From assembly GCA_026018925.1 (NCBI GenBank), contig JAKSZU010000016.1, positions 84,626,490 to 84,690,489 of the forward strand: 64,000 bases of DNA. The letters run 5' to 3'. The notes under the pieces are model-generated. The model had not been told where the DNA came from. It saw nothing but the letters and a program-made list of their open reading frames with translations, and made no database searches. Position numbers and translations under genes: made by a program. This document shows positions 41,201-52,604 of the stretch, in pieces (within the stretch, counting starts at the first letter, position 1; each line of letters opens with the position of its first letter). The stretch comes from Tupaia tana. Lineage: Eukaryota; Chordata; Mammalia; Scandentia; Tupaiidae.

Positions 41201-44200
41201 GCCACGCCACAGCCCCTTCTCCAGTCTCCTTTGGGGATCTTGGGTGGGCATGCACGTGCCTGATTCGATTGGGATTTGAACCCGTAGTTGGCCATGCAGG
41301 ATCCACTGCCGTAATCTCTATGTCACTTGCTGGCCAGAGTTAACTACCTCTAGAACAGACATTATATTTTTTTTCTTTTATTTAGAAAGAGAGGGAAAGT
41401 GAGAAAGTAAGCTGCCAGGTCTGGGACTCGAACCGCTGTGGGCTCTGTGGGCGTCCAGCGCGCTTAACCACCATACCACCTGCCAGCCCCTAGACTTTAT
41501 ATTTTGAGCAGTTTTAGGGCCACAGAAAAGCCAAGGGGGGTGCAGAGATCCCTGTCACCGTGTGCCCGCCACACCCCTGCCATCAGCTCCGTCTGTCCCC
41601 ACCGTCAGCTGTGCTGGCACAGCATCGTCACCAGTCTGCGGTTTACGTCAGACCTACGACGAAGCTCCGCGTGTCCATCCCCGCGCGCACAGTTGTCCTG
41701 CCCACCCCGGTCTAGTCTGCAAACGCCTCCGTTGCCCCGGCAGGAGCCTGCCCCGCTCTGCCTCGCCCAGCCCTGGTGGCTTCTGACACGCTGGGCCTGC
41801 CGGTTCCGATGTCCGGCTTCGCTCAGCATGCTTGCAGGTCCCTCTGTGGCGTGGCATAGGTCAGAGCTTCATGGCCGTGGGTCCCACGTGTGGACGGGCC
41901 ATCCAGTCTGTTGTCGTGAGACGACCACGTGGGTGTCGCTCAGTCTCCGTGTGGCCCCGTTTCCAGACTCCAGCTTCGTGCTGGGCAGCTACAAGACTGC
42001 GCAGTGCCCGAAGCCTCCGCGCCTGTGTCGCCAGGGCTACGCCTGCCCGCACTACCACAGCAGCAGGGACCGCCGGCGGGACCCCCGGAGCTTCCAGTAC
42101 AGGTGAGCCGCGCCCTGCCGCAGGGCCGGCGGGTGCCTGCCGGGCTGCCCGTGGGTTTCGAGCAGCCCTGGGCGTCCCTGTACCCTGCCAGGCGTGGGGT
42201 GTGGCTCCTCCACTCACCTGCCTGTACCCTGGGCCCTGCCTTGGTGCCTCTCAGGTAGGCTGTGTCCTCTCCATCCCTGTCTGGGGGTGGCCCACCCAGT
42301 GCTCTCAGCCACCGTCCCCAGGAGGGGAAGTGGCTTGTCTGGTGGAATGCCCGAGCGTCACCCTAGGCACAGGAGCTGCCACATGGTGGGGCACACAGCG
42401 ACCCGGCTGCAGGTCCTCAAGGCTGAGCTCACAGGCCTCGCAGCCTGAGTGCCCGTCTTAGGGACTGGGCCCTGCTCCCCCGCTCAGCTCTGGTCTGGCC
42501 TGGCTGGGACCCGTCCACTTGGTGGCCGTGCCGCCCTCTCGTCCTCATCCCAAATGGTCCTGCTCCTCGCCCAGGGCCCACGCGGGCTTGCAGTCTGCAC
42601 TAGGCGGGGTGTCAGGGCGCCTGCGCCTCTGTCCCCGTCTCTGCAGGGCCCAGGGGACATGGACACGTGCCTGGTGTGCTTCCTTCCCAGCTGCGGTGGG
42701 CTGGGCGGGGTCCAGCATCCACGTGGTGTGTAACCGTTATGCTGTGGCCCCACCCCACCCCCCTTTGTAAAGATTTTTGCCACGGGGGCATGCACTGGCT
42801 AGAGAGATGGGGGGAGAGAGAGGAGAAGGGTGAGAAATACCCGGGGGAGGGCCACACTGCGGTCCCTTCACTCCCACTCTCTTCCCAGGATTTTGGCGTG
42901 CATGCACTTGGCATTTTCAAGCTGCCAGGCCCAGGACTTGAACTGAGATTGGGCGTGTGGGAGTCCTGCACCTTAATCACCACACCACCTGCTGGTCCCC
43001 TACCTTCCCTCCTTTTGTTTTTAAAGAATTATTTTATTTAACTTTTATTTATTAATTTGACTAGAGAGGGACAGAGAAAGAGAGAAAGCTGCCAGGTCCA
43101 GGACTCGAACCACAGTTGGCCAGGTGGGAGTCCAGCACCTTAATCACCTGCTCCCCCCGCAAGAGGTTTTAGGCTTAGGGCTCATGTACTCGCAGGGGCC
43201 AGAGAAGACAGACTGAGACAGTTAGAGGAAAAATAAGAAATCACCCCCTGGGGGGATGGCCACACCACAATCCCTTCACCTTCCAGGAGTTTGGGCACGA
43301 AGCCAGCGGGTCTAGGACTCGAACCATCGTTGGTCATGTGGCCACCATGCCGCCTGCTGCCCACACCAGGCCTCATCAAGTCTCCCAGGCCAGTCTTGAG
43401 CTCGTGACCCTGGCCTTGGCCTGTGTGGGCTGGCCCAGGGGTGGGGCCACACGGCAGGCAGAGATACGGGAGAGCACCTTCCTCGTGGTGTGGCGGGCTG
43501 GCTGGTGACAGTCATTGCTCTCTGAGGAGTGACCCCGGGACCTGCTGGCTACAGGGCAGAGCACAGCAGGCACGGTCTACGCTGTTACTGCGTGGTGGCC
43601 AGACAGGTGAGCTGCTGCCCGCTGGAGTGCCAGGAAATGGTAAAAAAAAAAAAAAAAAAAAGAAAGAAATGAAAGGCCTGGCCCCGTAATGCCACACTGG
43701 GATTCAGACTGCAGTGTCGGGGGTCCAGCGTCACCTGGATCCCAGACGGTTCCAGTCCCTGCCCTGGAAGCTTAGGAGACACACCACGCACACATGCGCG
43801 TGTGCCTGAATCACGGTGCGGTGAGACCAGAGACCTGCGGCGTGGCTCCCCGTTTGGGGTGCTCTCTCTGTCTCTGTCTCGAGCTCATGTGCCCTCTGGC
43901 AACTTCATAAAAAGCCGGGGCACTTGGTGGCCTGAGGGGTAAATGACAGGACCCCACAGGACTGGCAGTGCTCGAGAGGTGCCCGGGCGTGTGTGCGTGC
44001 GTGCCCAAAACCTCAGGAGGATGATGGAGGAGAAGGGCTTGTGGCGTGGCCGTCCCCAGGTGCTCTCTCAGCCAGCGCATGCGCCTTCTGGCAGCTCGTG
44101 GAGGAGCAGGCCGTCCTGCCCTCGGGACTGGTCTCATCTCGCCCGCCGGCCGCTGCGAGCAGGCAGCAGCTGGAGCGGCCGGGGTGCTGTGTGGGCGTGC

Positions 44201-47200
44201 AGGCTGTCGAGTCCCAAGGCTTTTCCCACTTTGCGGTGCGTCTGGGGCTGCAGAGCCCTGGGTGTAGGTGGGCCCGATGGGCTGTCTGCCCCTGCCACCA
44301 GCACCAGGACCCCAGGGTTTCTCCAGGTGGGGGGTTCTGCTTGGAGTCCTCACACTCTCGGGGCCGGGGCTGCTGGCTGGCTCGTGGCTTCAGGTGCTGC
44401 TCACCTGGCTTTGTGCTCATCGGGGAGGAAGCTGGTCAGTTTGGGGTCCCTGCTGTGGCCTTGGTGGTACAGGTGGCCCAGGGCCCAGGGCACATGGGAG
44501 GCCCTGTCTGGCCTGTCCTCCAGCCGCTGTCCTTGTCCCAGGTCCACGCCCTGTCCCAATGTGAAGCACGGTGACGAGTGGGGGGAGCCCTCGCGGTGCG
44601 ACGGCGGGGACAGCTGTCAGTACTGCCACTCCCGCACGGAGCAGCAGTTCCACCCCGAGGTAGGAGCTGGTCCGGCCAGCGGTCAGTGTCCTTGCCATGT
44701 GGGGTCCCCAGACTCGGAGGAGCCCTCACGTCACCGCCATGTCCCTTCCTGGCAGGACAGGTAGCACCCGCCGTGGAGGAGGCGGGGTTGCCGGGAGAGC
44801 GGGCACTGCCCTGGCCCTCCGTCCCTGCCTGGGGAACGAGGCTGTGAGAGGTGCCACGTGGGTGCTCCGTGTGGTGCAGGGCCCAGGGCTGGTCCTGCAG
44901 GCCTGGCTGACTGCCCGGCCGCCACCCTAGGAGCGCTGGAGGTTGGGCTAGCCCTTGTGGTTCACGTGAGGCCAGCTGTCCCGCCGGGCCCGCCCCCAGG
45001 CGGGTGGAGGAGCTCACGCGCAGGTGGGTGCAGGGCGTCAGGGGCTGCCCCGTGTGGCATGCCGCCTGGTGGCACCACGGGGGCCTGTTTCCGGGCGAAG
45101 GGGGTGAGCTCGAGTGGGGCCCATGGTGGGCAGGGCCAGGCCAGAGGCCAGCAGGAGGCCTCCCAGCAGGCCTGGGCCGTGCGGGGTGTGGTGGCCGGTC
45201 GTGCTGTCCCGCGTCCTCCCCAGGCGTGACGGTGGCAGGGCGGAGGGCTTGGCTTTGTCCTGTGAGGACTCTGGGGGCCTGGTGGGCAGTTCTACCCGGA
45301 CAGGAGTGTGTCACTGAGGGGATGTTGCCGTGGCAACACGCAGCTCGCTGTGCCCCCACCCTCCTAGAAGTGCAGGGGCAGGGCCTGCGTGGCAACCAGC
45401 GCTGCCTGGCCCCGGCCCGGCCCCAGCCCCTGGCCGAGCTCCCGAGGAGCATTGGGAGGGCCGGGAGGATGGTGTCCCTGTCCTCTTGGGGTTCTCGTGG
45501 CCGGAGCTGCTGCTCTGCCTGGGCCGACCCTGTTTCTGACCGGACTCCGCCCACCTCCGTCTCCTAGGTCTACAAGTCCACCCAGTGCAATGACATGCGC
45601 CAGACCGGCCACTGCCCCCGCGGCCCCTTCTGCGCCTTCGCGCACGTGGACGGTGAGTAGGTGGCGCTTCCTTCACGTGGCTCAGGCCGGCACGGCACAG
45701 GCCCCGCCGCTCCTTCCCGGGGTGGGAAGTGGTGGGAGCTCGGCTGGCGCTGGGGCTCAGCACCCAGGGCTCCCGGGTGGGCCTCGTGGAGTGCGCTGTG
45801 GCAGGCCTCTGCGGGCCAGAACCGTGCTGCCCTCCAGCCAGAGCAACCCGTGGGCCCCTGCCTGCAGGCCTGCTGGTTCTGGCACCTCCCCTGGCCCTGA
45901 GCACTGAGAGGCACTGCCCTGGCAGGAGAGTGCCCCTAAAAGCAAGGCCTGGTCTTCTGGGCTCAGTGAGGCTGCGGGTGGGTGAGGCCAGCGCAGAGAC
46001 CTTGGCCAGGTGGACCCCAAAGGGCCTAGCCCCTGGCGGGAGCCCACAGGACACAGTCGTCCCTGGCCCAGGGCTGCCGCGTCACAGCGTCAGGTGGGCC
46101 TGGCGTGCGTTGGGGCGGCCTGCATTTCTGTAGGGACAGCGGACAGCGGCTGTGCCCCACGTCCGTTGGGGTTGGTTGGTTTTACATGTTTGATACAGGG
46201 TGCATGCAGTGGCCAGACGGCGAGCCTGGACTATGAGGAAGCCTCCCGGGGGTGGCCATGTCGCAATCTTTCTCTTCCGTTCTTCTCTTGGAATTTTGGG
46301 CACACGTGCACACGTGCTGGCGTGTTTTCCAAGCCACCGGGTCTGGGTCTGGGACGAGAACCTCACAGCCGCCCGTGTGGGACCCAGCGCCTTAGCCACC
46401 ATGGCACGTGCTGGCTCCTGTTTCCATCTATTTTAAAGAAATAATCATTTTTTACTTAACTTTATTGTTCTTTTCCAGTTTGATCAGAGAGAGTCAGGGA
46501 GGGGAAGGGAAGGTGAGAAAGCCAGCCGCCAGTCAGGGCTCGGACTGCGGGCCGCGCTCCAGCCCCCGTTTGCGCATTAACGCCCCTCGTCAGTGTTAAC
46601 CCGTGCCGCTGCGCCTCTGTGGGCCGCGCTCCAGCCCCCGTTTGCGCATTAATGCTCCTCGTCAGTGTTAACCCGTGCAGCTGCGCCTCTGCGGGCCACA
46701 CGGTCTGCTGCCTGGCCCCGCTCTGTCCCTAGTGCTGCGTGCGCGACCTCGCGTGTGTGGTGGCACTGCTGGCCGGTGCCCCTCACCTGCTGCTCCTCTC
46801 TGCAGAGAGCCTCGGGATGGCGAACGGCTGGGGCTGCCGCACCCTCACCTCGGCCACCAGCTCCTCGGCCACCAGCGGGCAGCCTGGACACGTGAGTGGG
46901 CAGACGCGTGCGCTGGATGCCGTCCTTCGGTTACCCCGCCCTAGGGCGCAGTGCGTGTCGTCTGTGCCTGCGGAGGTGGTGGCTTTTTCAGAAGAGCCTA
47001 GGCAGGCTCCGGGCAGGGCAGGGCTGCCTCTGTGCCGGTCGTTGTGGCCACGCCTTGGCACGCCCGGGCAGCCATGCTTGCCGAGTGGTCTCCGACGGCC
47101 ACCACAAGGGGCCTTGGTCCGGATGGCCGCCTCATGTGGCTGGAGGCTGGTGGTGGCGGGGGGCGCTGTGGTGTGCAGGCCGAGTCATGGGGTGCGGCCT

Positions 47201-50200
47201 GCGCCTGGGGGCTGGCTGACCTCAGCTGGCCTCAGAGCTGCTTGCTTGCAAGGCAGCCCGAGCCCTGACAGTGCACCCTGAGCCGATGAGACGTGGCGGG
47301 CAGGCCCAGATGTGGCGGGCAGGTGCGGGGCTTCACCCACCGGGCGCCGCAGTTGCTCCGCCCCGAGACCGTTGAGTCCTGGGGCGCGTTGTGCTGGCTG
47401 CGCCCGCCGTTCTCACTGGACACGAGGCAGGGCCCAGCCGCCCCCTCACCTCTCAGGCCTGGACGGCGGCCCCTCGAAGTGCCCTCCGTAGCACAGCTGG
47501 GCCGTGGTTGCCTCGGGCCCCGCAGGCCCTCAGAGGGTGGGTCGGCTGCCGACGGCACAGGCGTGAGCTGCCCCGTGCCCCGCCCGAGCAGCACACCCTG
47601 GGAAGGATCCCGTCGCCATGGGCGAGCCCTACAGTGAGTGCCACCAGCCGTGCAGAGGAGGCTCTTGTGTTACAGGGTGACCGGAGTTCAGTTTGGGTAC
47701 CCTTGGCTGCTTTGTGTGTGGCGTGACACCCAGGTCATTGAAGGCCCCCATCCAAGTCTGGGTTAGGGTCAGCGGGGAGACGCTGGGAGCTGGGGGGGAG
47801 GCCAGGCCAGGGCGAGACTGTCACTGTCGAGGGCCGCGGCCCGTCAGCCCTGGCGTAGGCACGTTTCCGTCCTCTGCCTCTGATGGTCCCGGAAGCCTCG
47901 GTCACCTCTCTGGTCCCTCCACAGATTGGAAGCCAGGAAAAGGAGGGAAAGCCTGCCGGGGTGACCCCCACTGCCCTCAGGGTCACTACACGGGGCTAGC
48001 CGAGGGGCCCGCACAGCCAAAGCGCGGTTGGGCTGCAGTTCCATCGGGGTCAGGCCGGGGAGGACGGCCTGGCGCCCCACTGGCTGCGCAGTTCTCCTGG
48101 AGGGTGCTGCCCTGCAGTCAGGCTCCGTGCTGCGGAGGAGACGCTGTCCTCGGCTCTCGGGCTCTGGGAACGGGGCCTCGCACATGGGCCTGATAGGCGG
48201 CCAGTGGAGAAAGGTCGACCACGTGCACACGCACAGGTCGTTCTAGAAGGGGGCCTTGCAGGGTGTTGGGGCCCGTGTGCATCCACAGAGGGCAGCGCAT
48301 CGCTGGGGTGGTGACACTAGGAGCGGGAAGTGGGTGTCCTGGGCAGTAGGTGGGGACGCAGACACGGGGCGGTGGGACGCAGGTGTCGGTGACAGTAGGT
48401 GGGGACGCAGACACGGGGCGGTGGGACGCAGGGTGTCGGTGACAGTAGGTGGGGACGCAGACACGGGGCGGTGGGACGCAGGGTGTCGGTGACAGTAGGT
48501 GGGGACGCAGACACGGGGCGGTGGGACGCAGGGTGTCGGTGACAGTAGGTGGGGACGCAGACACGGGGCGGTGGGACGCAGGGTGTCGGTGACAGTAGGT
48601 GGGGACGCAGACACGGGGCGGTGGGACGCAGGGTGTCGGTGACAGTAGGTGGGGACGCAGACACGGGGCGGTGGGACGCAGGGTGTCGGTGACAGTAGGT
48701 GGGGACGCAGACACGGGGCGGTCCTGGGCAGTAGGTGGGGACGCAGACACGGGGCGGTGGGACGCAGGTGTCGGTGACAGTAGGTGGGGACGCAGACACG
48801 GGGCGGTGGGACGCAGGGTGTCGGTGACAGTAGGTGGGGACGCAGACACGGGGCGGTGGGACGCAGGTGTCGGTGACAGTAGGTGGGGACGCAGACACGG
48901 GGCGGTGGGACGCAGGTGTCGGTGACTCAGTGTTCCTTCTCAGGGCAGTCTGCTGGTGTGGTTAAAGCGCTGGATCCTACAGCCAATCCCACGGTCCGCG
49001 TCCCAGACCCGGTGGCTTTGAAAAGCACACTGATAGGGCCCAGCAGATGGCAAAGTGGCTGTCGCTGCCTCAAGGCTGATCGTGGTTCGAGTCCAGTACC
49101 TGGTGGCTCAAAACACACTGGATACGTGTGTGTGCCTGCCTAAGGTCCAGGAGGAGGGGCGAGAAGGGGTTTCAGTGTGGCCATCCCTTGGGGAGTGGTT
49201 ACTCACTCTCCCTCCTATTGTCTCTGTCTCTCTCAGGTGAGCGCATGTACACTAAGGCAAAAGTCTCTCTTTCTGGAGATTTTTTTTCTATAGGGCACGC
49301 GTGCTCGCGAGAAGGACAGGGAGAGACAGAGATACAGAAAGTGATAAATCGCCCCCAGGGGGATGGCCACACCGCAATCCCTTCTCCGTTCTCCTCTGGG
49401 GATCTTTGGCACGCACGCACACGCACCTGGCATGAGTTTACTTTGTAAAGTTTGTGAGCAAAACGGAGAGAGACAGCACCCGCAGGCCCCCCAGCTGTGA
49501 CTGACCGGGGTCACGGGGTGCCTGACTCTTCCACACGGAGACGTGGACCCTGCCCTGTGGGTTGTACGTGCAGAGGGTCGTGGGACTGTGGGGCCCTGGC
49601 TGGCACCCCGGATGGTCTTGGAGTGGAACCTGACTTGTGCCGTTTCCGGTGAGCGTGTCTGCACAGGCTCCCCGGAGAGCTGGTGGCGGCCTAGTGCTTC
49701 GCCTTCTAGCCGTGGCCGCTCCTTACGCTGCGGCTTCAGCCACGCCACGCAGGCGTGTTACTGTCACGGGCCAAGTGTCAGGAGCACCCCGGGGGTGCTC
49801 TCCCGCGAGGGCCACTGGCTGTGCACAGCTCCTGAGCTTTGGGGCCAACCCTGCGGTAACTGACTTGTTTCATTAAAGCATTTTTGAGGGGCTGGCAGGG
49901 GGTGCTGTGGCCAAGGGCACTGGACTCCCACGTGGCCGGCCGCGGTCCTGACGACCTGCCCTCTCACTTTCTCTCACTCTCTCGCTCTGTCCTTCTCTGG
50001 TCAGATTAAAATAAATGAAGTCACATAAACTAATTCTTTGGGAAAAAAAAAGTTTGAAGATTTGTGAGAAAATACTTGTGTGCGTGTGGGTGTGGGGGCA
50101 GAGGGGCACTGCCGTGGGGCCCACCACACCGCGGCCTGGCCTCCCGCCCACCTGCCTGTGGCACCTGGGCACCTGGGTGCTCACCAGGTGACCGGCTGAG

Positions 50201-52571
50201 TCAGGACTGGGGTCACCGCGGAGGTCGTCTTCTCTGGAGCAGGCATCACTGCCATGCCTGGAGCTGGTCTGCAGTGCTTCACTTATGTACTTGGCCTTTA
50301 AGTGCCTATTTTGGCACCAGCAGTTGGCGTAATGGCTATGTCATGGACTCCTGTGTACTTGACTGCAGTTCAAGTCCCGGACCCGGCGGCTTAAACTCAC
50401 TCCAGGCGTGTGTGCGTGCGTGCCCAAGATCCCGAGAGGAGAAGGGAGGAGAAGGGATTGTGGTGTGGCCATCCCCCTGGGGGTGATTTTTTTGCTTTCT
50501 GTCTCTCTGTCTTTGTCTTTCTTTCTGGCAAGATGGCTAAAACCTCTCCCAAAAAAACTAAAAACTTAACCTATTTTTTTTTTTTAAGAATTACTTTATT
50601 ATTATTTTCCAATTTGAGAGAGAGAGAGGGAAAGTGAGAAAGGAAGCCACCAGGTCCAGGATTTGAACTATAGTTGGCCCTGTGGGAGTCCAGTGCCTTT
50701 AGCCACCATGCCACCTGCTGGCCCCAAGTTCACCTGTTTTTTAAGATAGTGGGCACACACCCTCTGTCACTAGAGAGAGACAGGGAGAGGGAGAAAGCAT
50801 TCCGATGGGCACGTCACACCTCACTCCTTTCTCCGGCACCGCCACCCTGCCCGGACTCAGGCACGCATGCACATACGCCGAGTGTGTTCTTCCGAGTTGC
50901 TGGGGCCAGCATTTGAACGATGTTTGGCCTCCTGCTGTCTTATCCCCTAGGCTGAGAATTGGCCTTACACTTTTTATTTCGTGGGTTTTGTTTTGTTTGC
51001 GTCGTTTTTTGATAGAGGGTGCATGCACTTACGGGAGAGACACAGCCGGGGGGCCTGGCCGTGCCGTTTTCTCCTGGAGAGTACTCAGACGTCAGGCGTG
51101 GGACTCGGACTGCCCAGCCAGCCACGTGGGGGCCAGCCCTTTTATCTTTGTCACGGTTTTAGTGCAGTGTCCTCTGCACGGCTGGTGTTGACTCAAGGTC
51201 GAACTGGCCGCTCTCCTGCCTGTCCCTGTCCAGCGGAGGCCGCGGGAGCAGCCTCCTTCCTCGGGTCGTCTTGGCCCCGGGGCCCAGGCCATCTCTGCCA
51301 GTGTCTGGAAGCAGCACTGGCAGCCTGAGTACACCGGGAGGGCGCTTCTCTAAGCCCAGAGGTGCTCAAGCAGTCAGGCCTCGGCCAGCCGGGCCGGGGC
51401 AGGTCTCTTGCTGGGAGGGTGGGGCGGGCAGGTGTGGGGCCAGTCCCCTGCACCTGCTCGGTTGCTTGTCACTGGGAAACGGCTGCTTTCAGAGAGCGTT
51501 CTCGGGAGGGTGCGTCCCGCCACTCCTGACCGCGGCCTCGTTGTCTGTGTTCACGGCGGGCACCCTGGCTCTGCAGCGCCCTCGCTCACCGTGTCTGCTT
51601 TCCAGCAGAACCCGCTCGCCGTGTCTGCAGCGGCTCGCCTGGGCCCCAGCGCAAGCTCCAGCCTGCCACCCAGCGCCGGCTCTGGCAGCTCTTCCCCGAC
51701 CACGCCACCCACCCTGCCGCGCAGCCCCACCGGCAACGCTATCGTTGAGGTGGTCCCAGGTAAGCTGCTGACTGGCCTCCGTGTCGTCACCGCTCCAGAG
51801 GAACGTTTCTGTCTAGGACACCTGGAAGGACGCCCTCTCGTGGGAAAAGCCAGCTGTGTATTTCTGGTCACGCATGTGCTGCGTGTGGTTGTGAAAACAA
51901 GCCCGACTCGCCGAGAAGCTCGGGGGCCTCGTGTGAGCCCAGGCCTGGGCACTGGGAGCGGAGGACTGGGCTCTGGCTGCAGGGCCCAGCAGAGGAGGCA
52001 ACGCCTCCCACCAGAGACCAAAGCCCAGGGCCGTGAGGGTGGGAGTAGCAGGCGTGGGGCCAGTGCTGGCATCCGAGGGGCCAGTGACAGTGAGGAGGGC
52101 AGTAGGTGTGTCCGAGGGTGCACTTCGAGGCATTCTGTGTGGCTGGGCCCTGCTGACCCTGCCCATGCTTCACGTGGTCACTTCTCCAAGTTGCTGGGAC
52201 CCTGTGGCTGGCCGTGCCTCCCCTGCAGCCCTGGCGTTCCTGAACGGCACCCGGGTGTGTCTGCCGGAGGACCCTCTAGCATTCCGGGCCTGGCCCACCC
52301 TCAAGAAGTGGTAGGGAGGGGAACCAGCAGTTAGCGTAATGGCTATGTCGCTGGACTCCCACGTAGTCGACCGCGGTTCGCGTCTCGGACCCGGTGGCTT
52401 ACAACTCACGCCGGGCGCGTGTGCGTGCGTGCCCAAGATCCCGAGAGGAGAATGGAGGAGAAGGGATTGCGGCGTGACCATCCCCCCTGGGGGGTGATTT
52501 CTCGCTTTCTGTCTCTATGTCTCTCTCTGTCTGTCTGGCGAGCGCACGCGCCCTATAGCAAAAAACCTCTC

Positions 52572-52604
<33 letters not shown>

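Larger units (their letters stand above)
37817..41966 (+). other. UNKL: UNKL intron 4 (4.1 kb)
   Basis: SINEs occupy much of 38152-41490 and an L1 remnant abuts exon 5. 38390-39930 is unique with no exon seen. Confidence 0.8.
42103..44541 (+). other. UNKL: UNKL intron 5
   Basis: SINE remnants cover about 42766-44110; the rest is unique GC-rich DNA with no exon seen. Confidence 0.75.
45653..46805 (+). other. UNKL: UNKL intron 7
   Basis: It holds two antisense SINE remnants (46170-46420 and 46430-46550) and a 72-bp tandem duplication near exon 8. Confidence 0.75.
46892..51605 (+). other. UNKL: UNKL intron 8 (4.7 kb)
   Basis: It contains the 50-bp minisatellite and several SINEs. A short linker exon between fingers and Ser-rich region was looked for here and not found. 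Confidence 0.7.

Noticed and set aside
47925-48010. Possible UNKL exon after a CTCCACAG acceptor
   Set aside because: The reading (GKGGKACRGDPHC) does not resemble the UNKL linker and no good donor closes it in phase.
48118-48849. Long repetitive open frame through the 50-bp minisatellite
   Set aside because: The array has no splice or start context and the peptide is just the translated repeat; it lies inside an UNKL intron.
52319-52400. tRNA gene
   Set aside because: The tRNA-like heads belong to SINE copies: no complete cloverleaf was evident, bodies and A-tails follow, and target-site duplications flank them.
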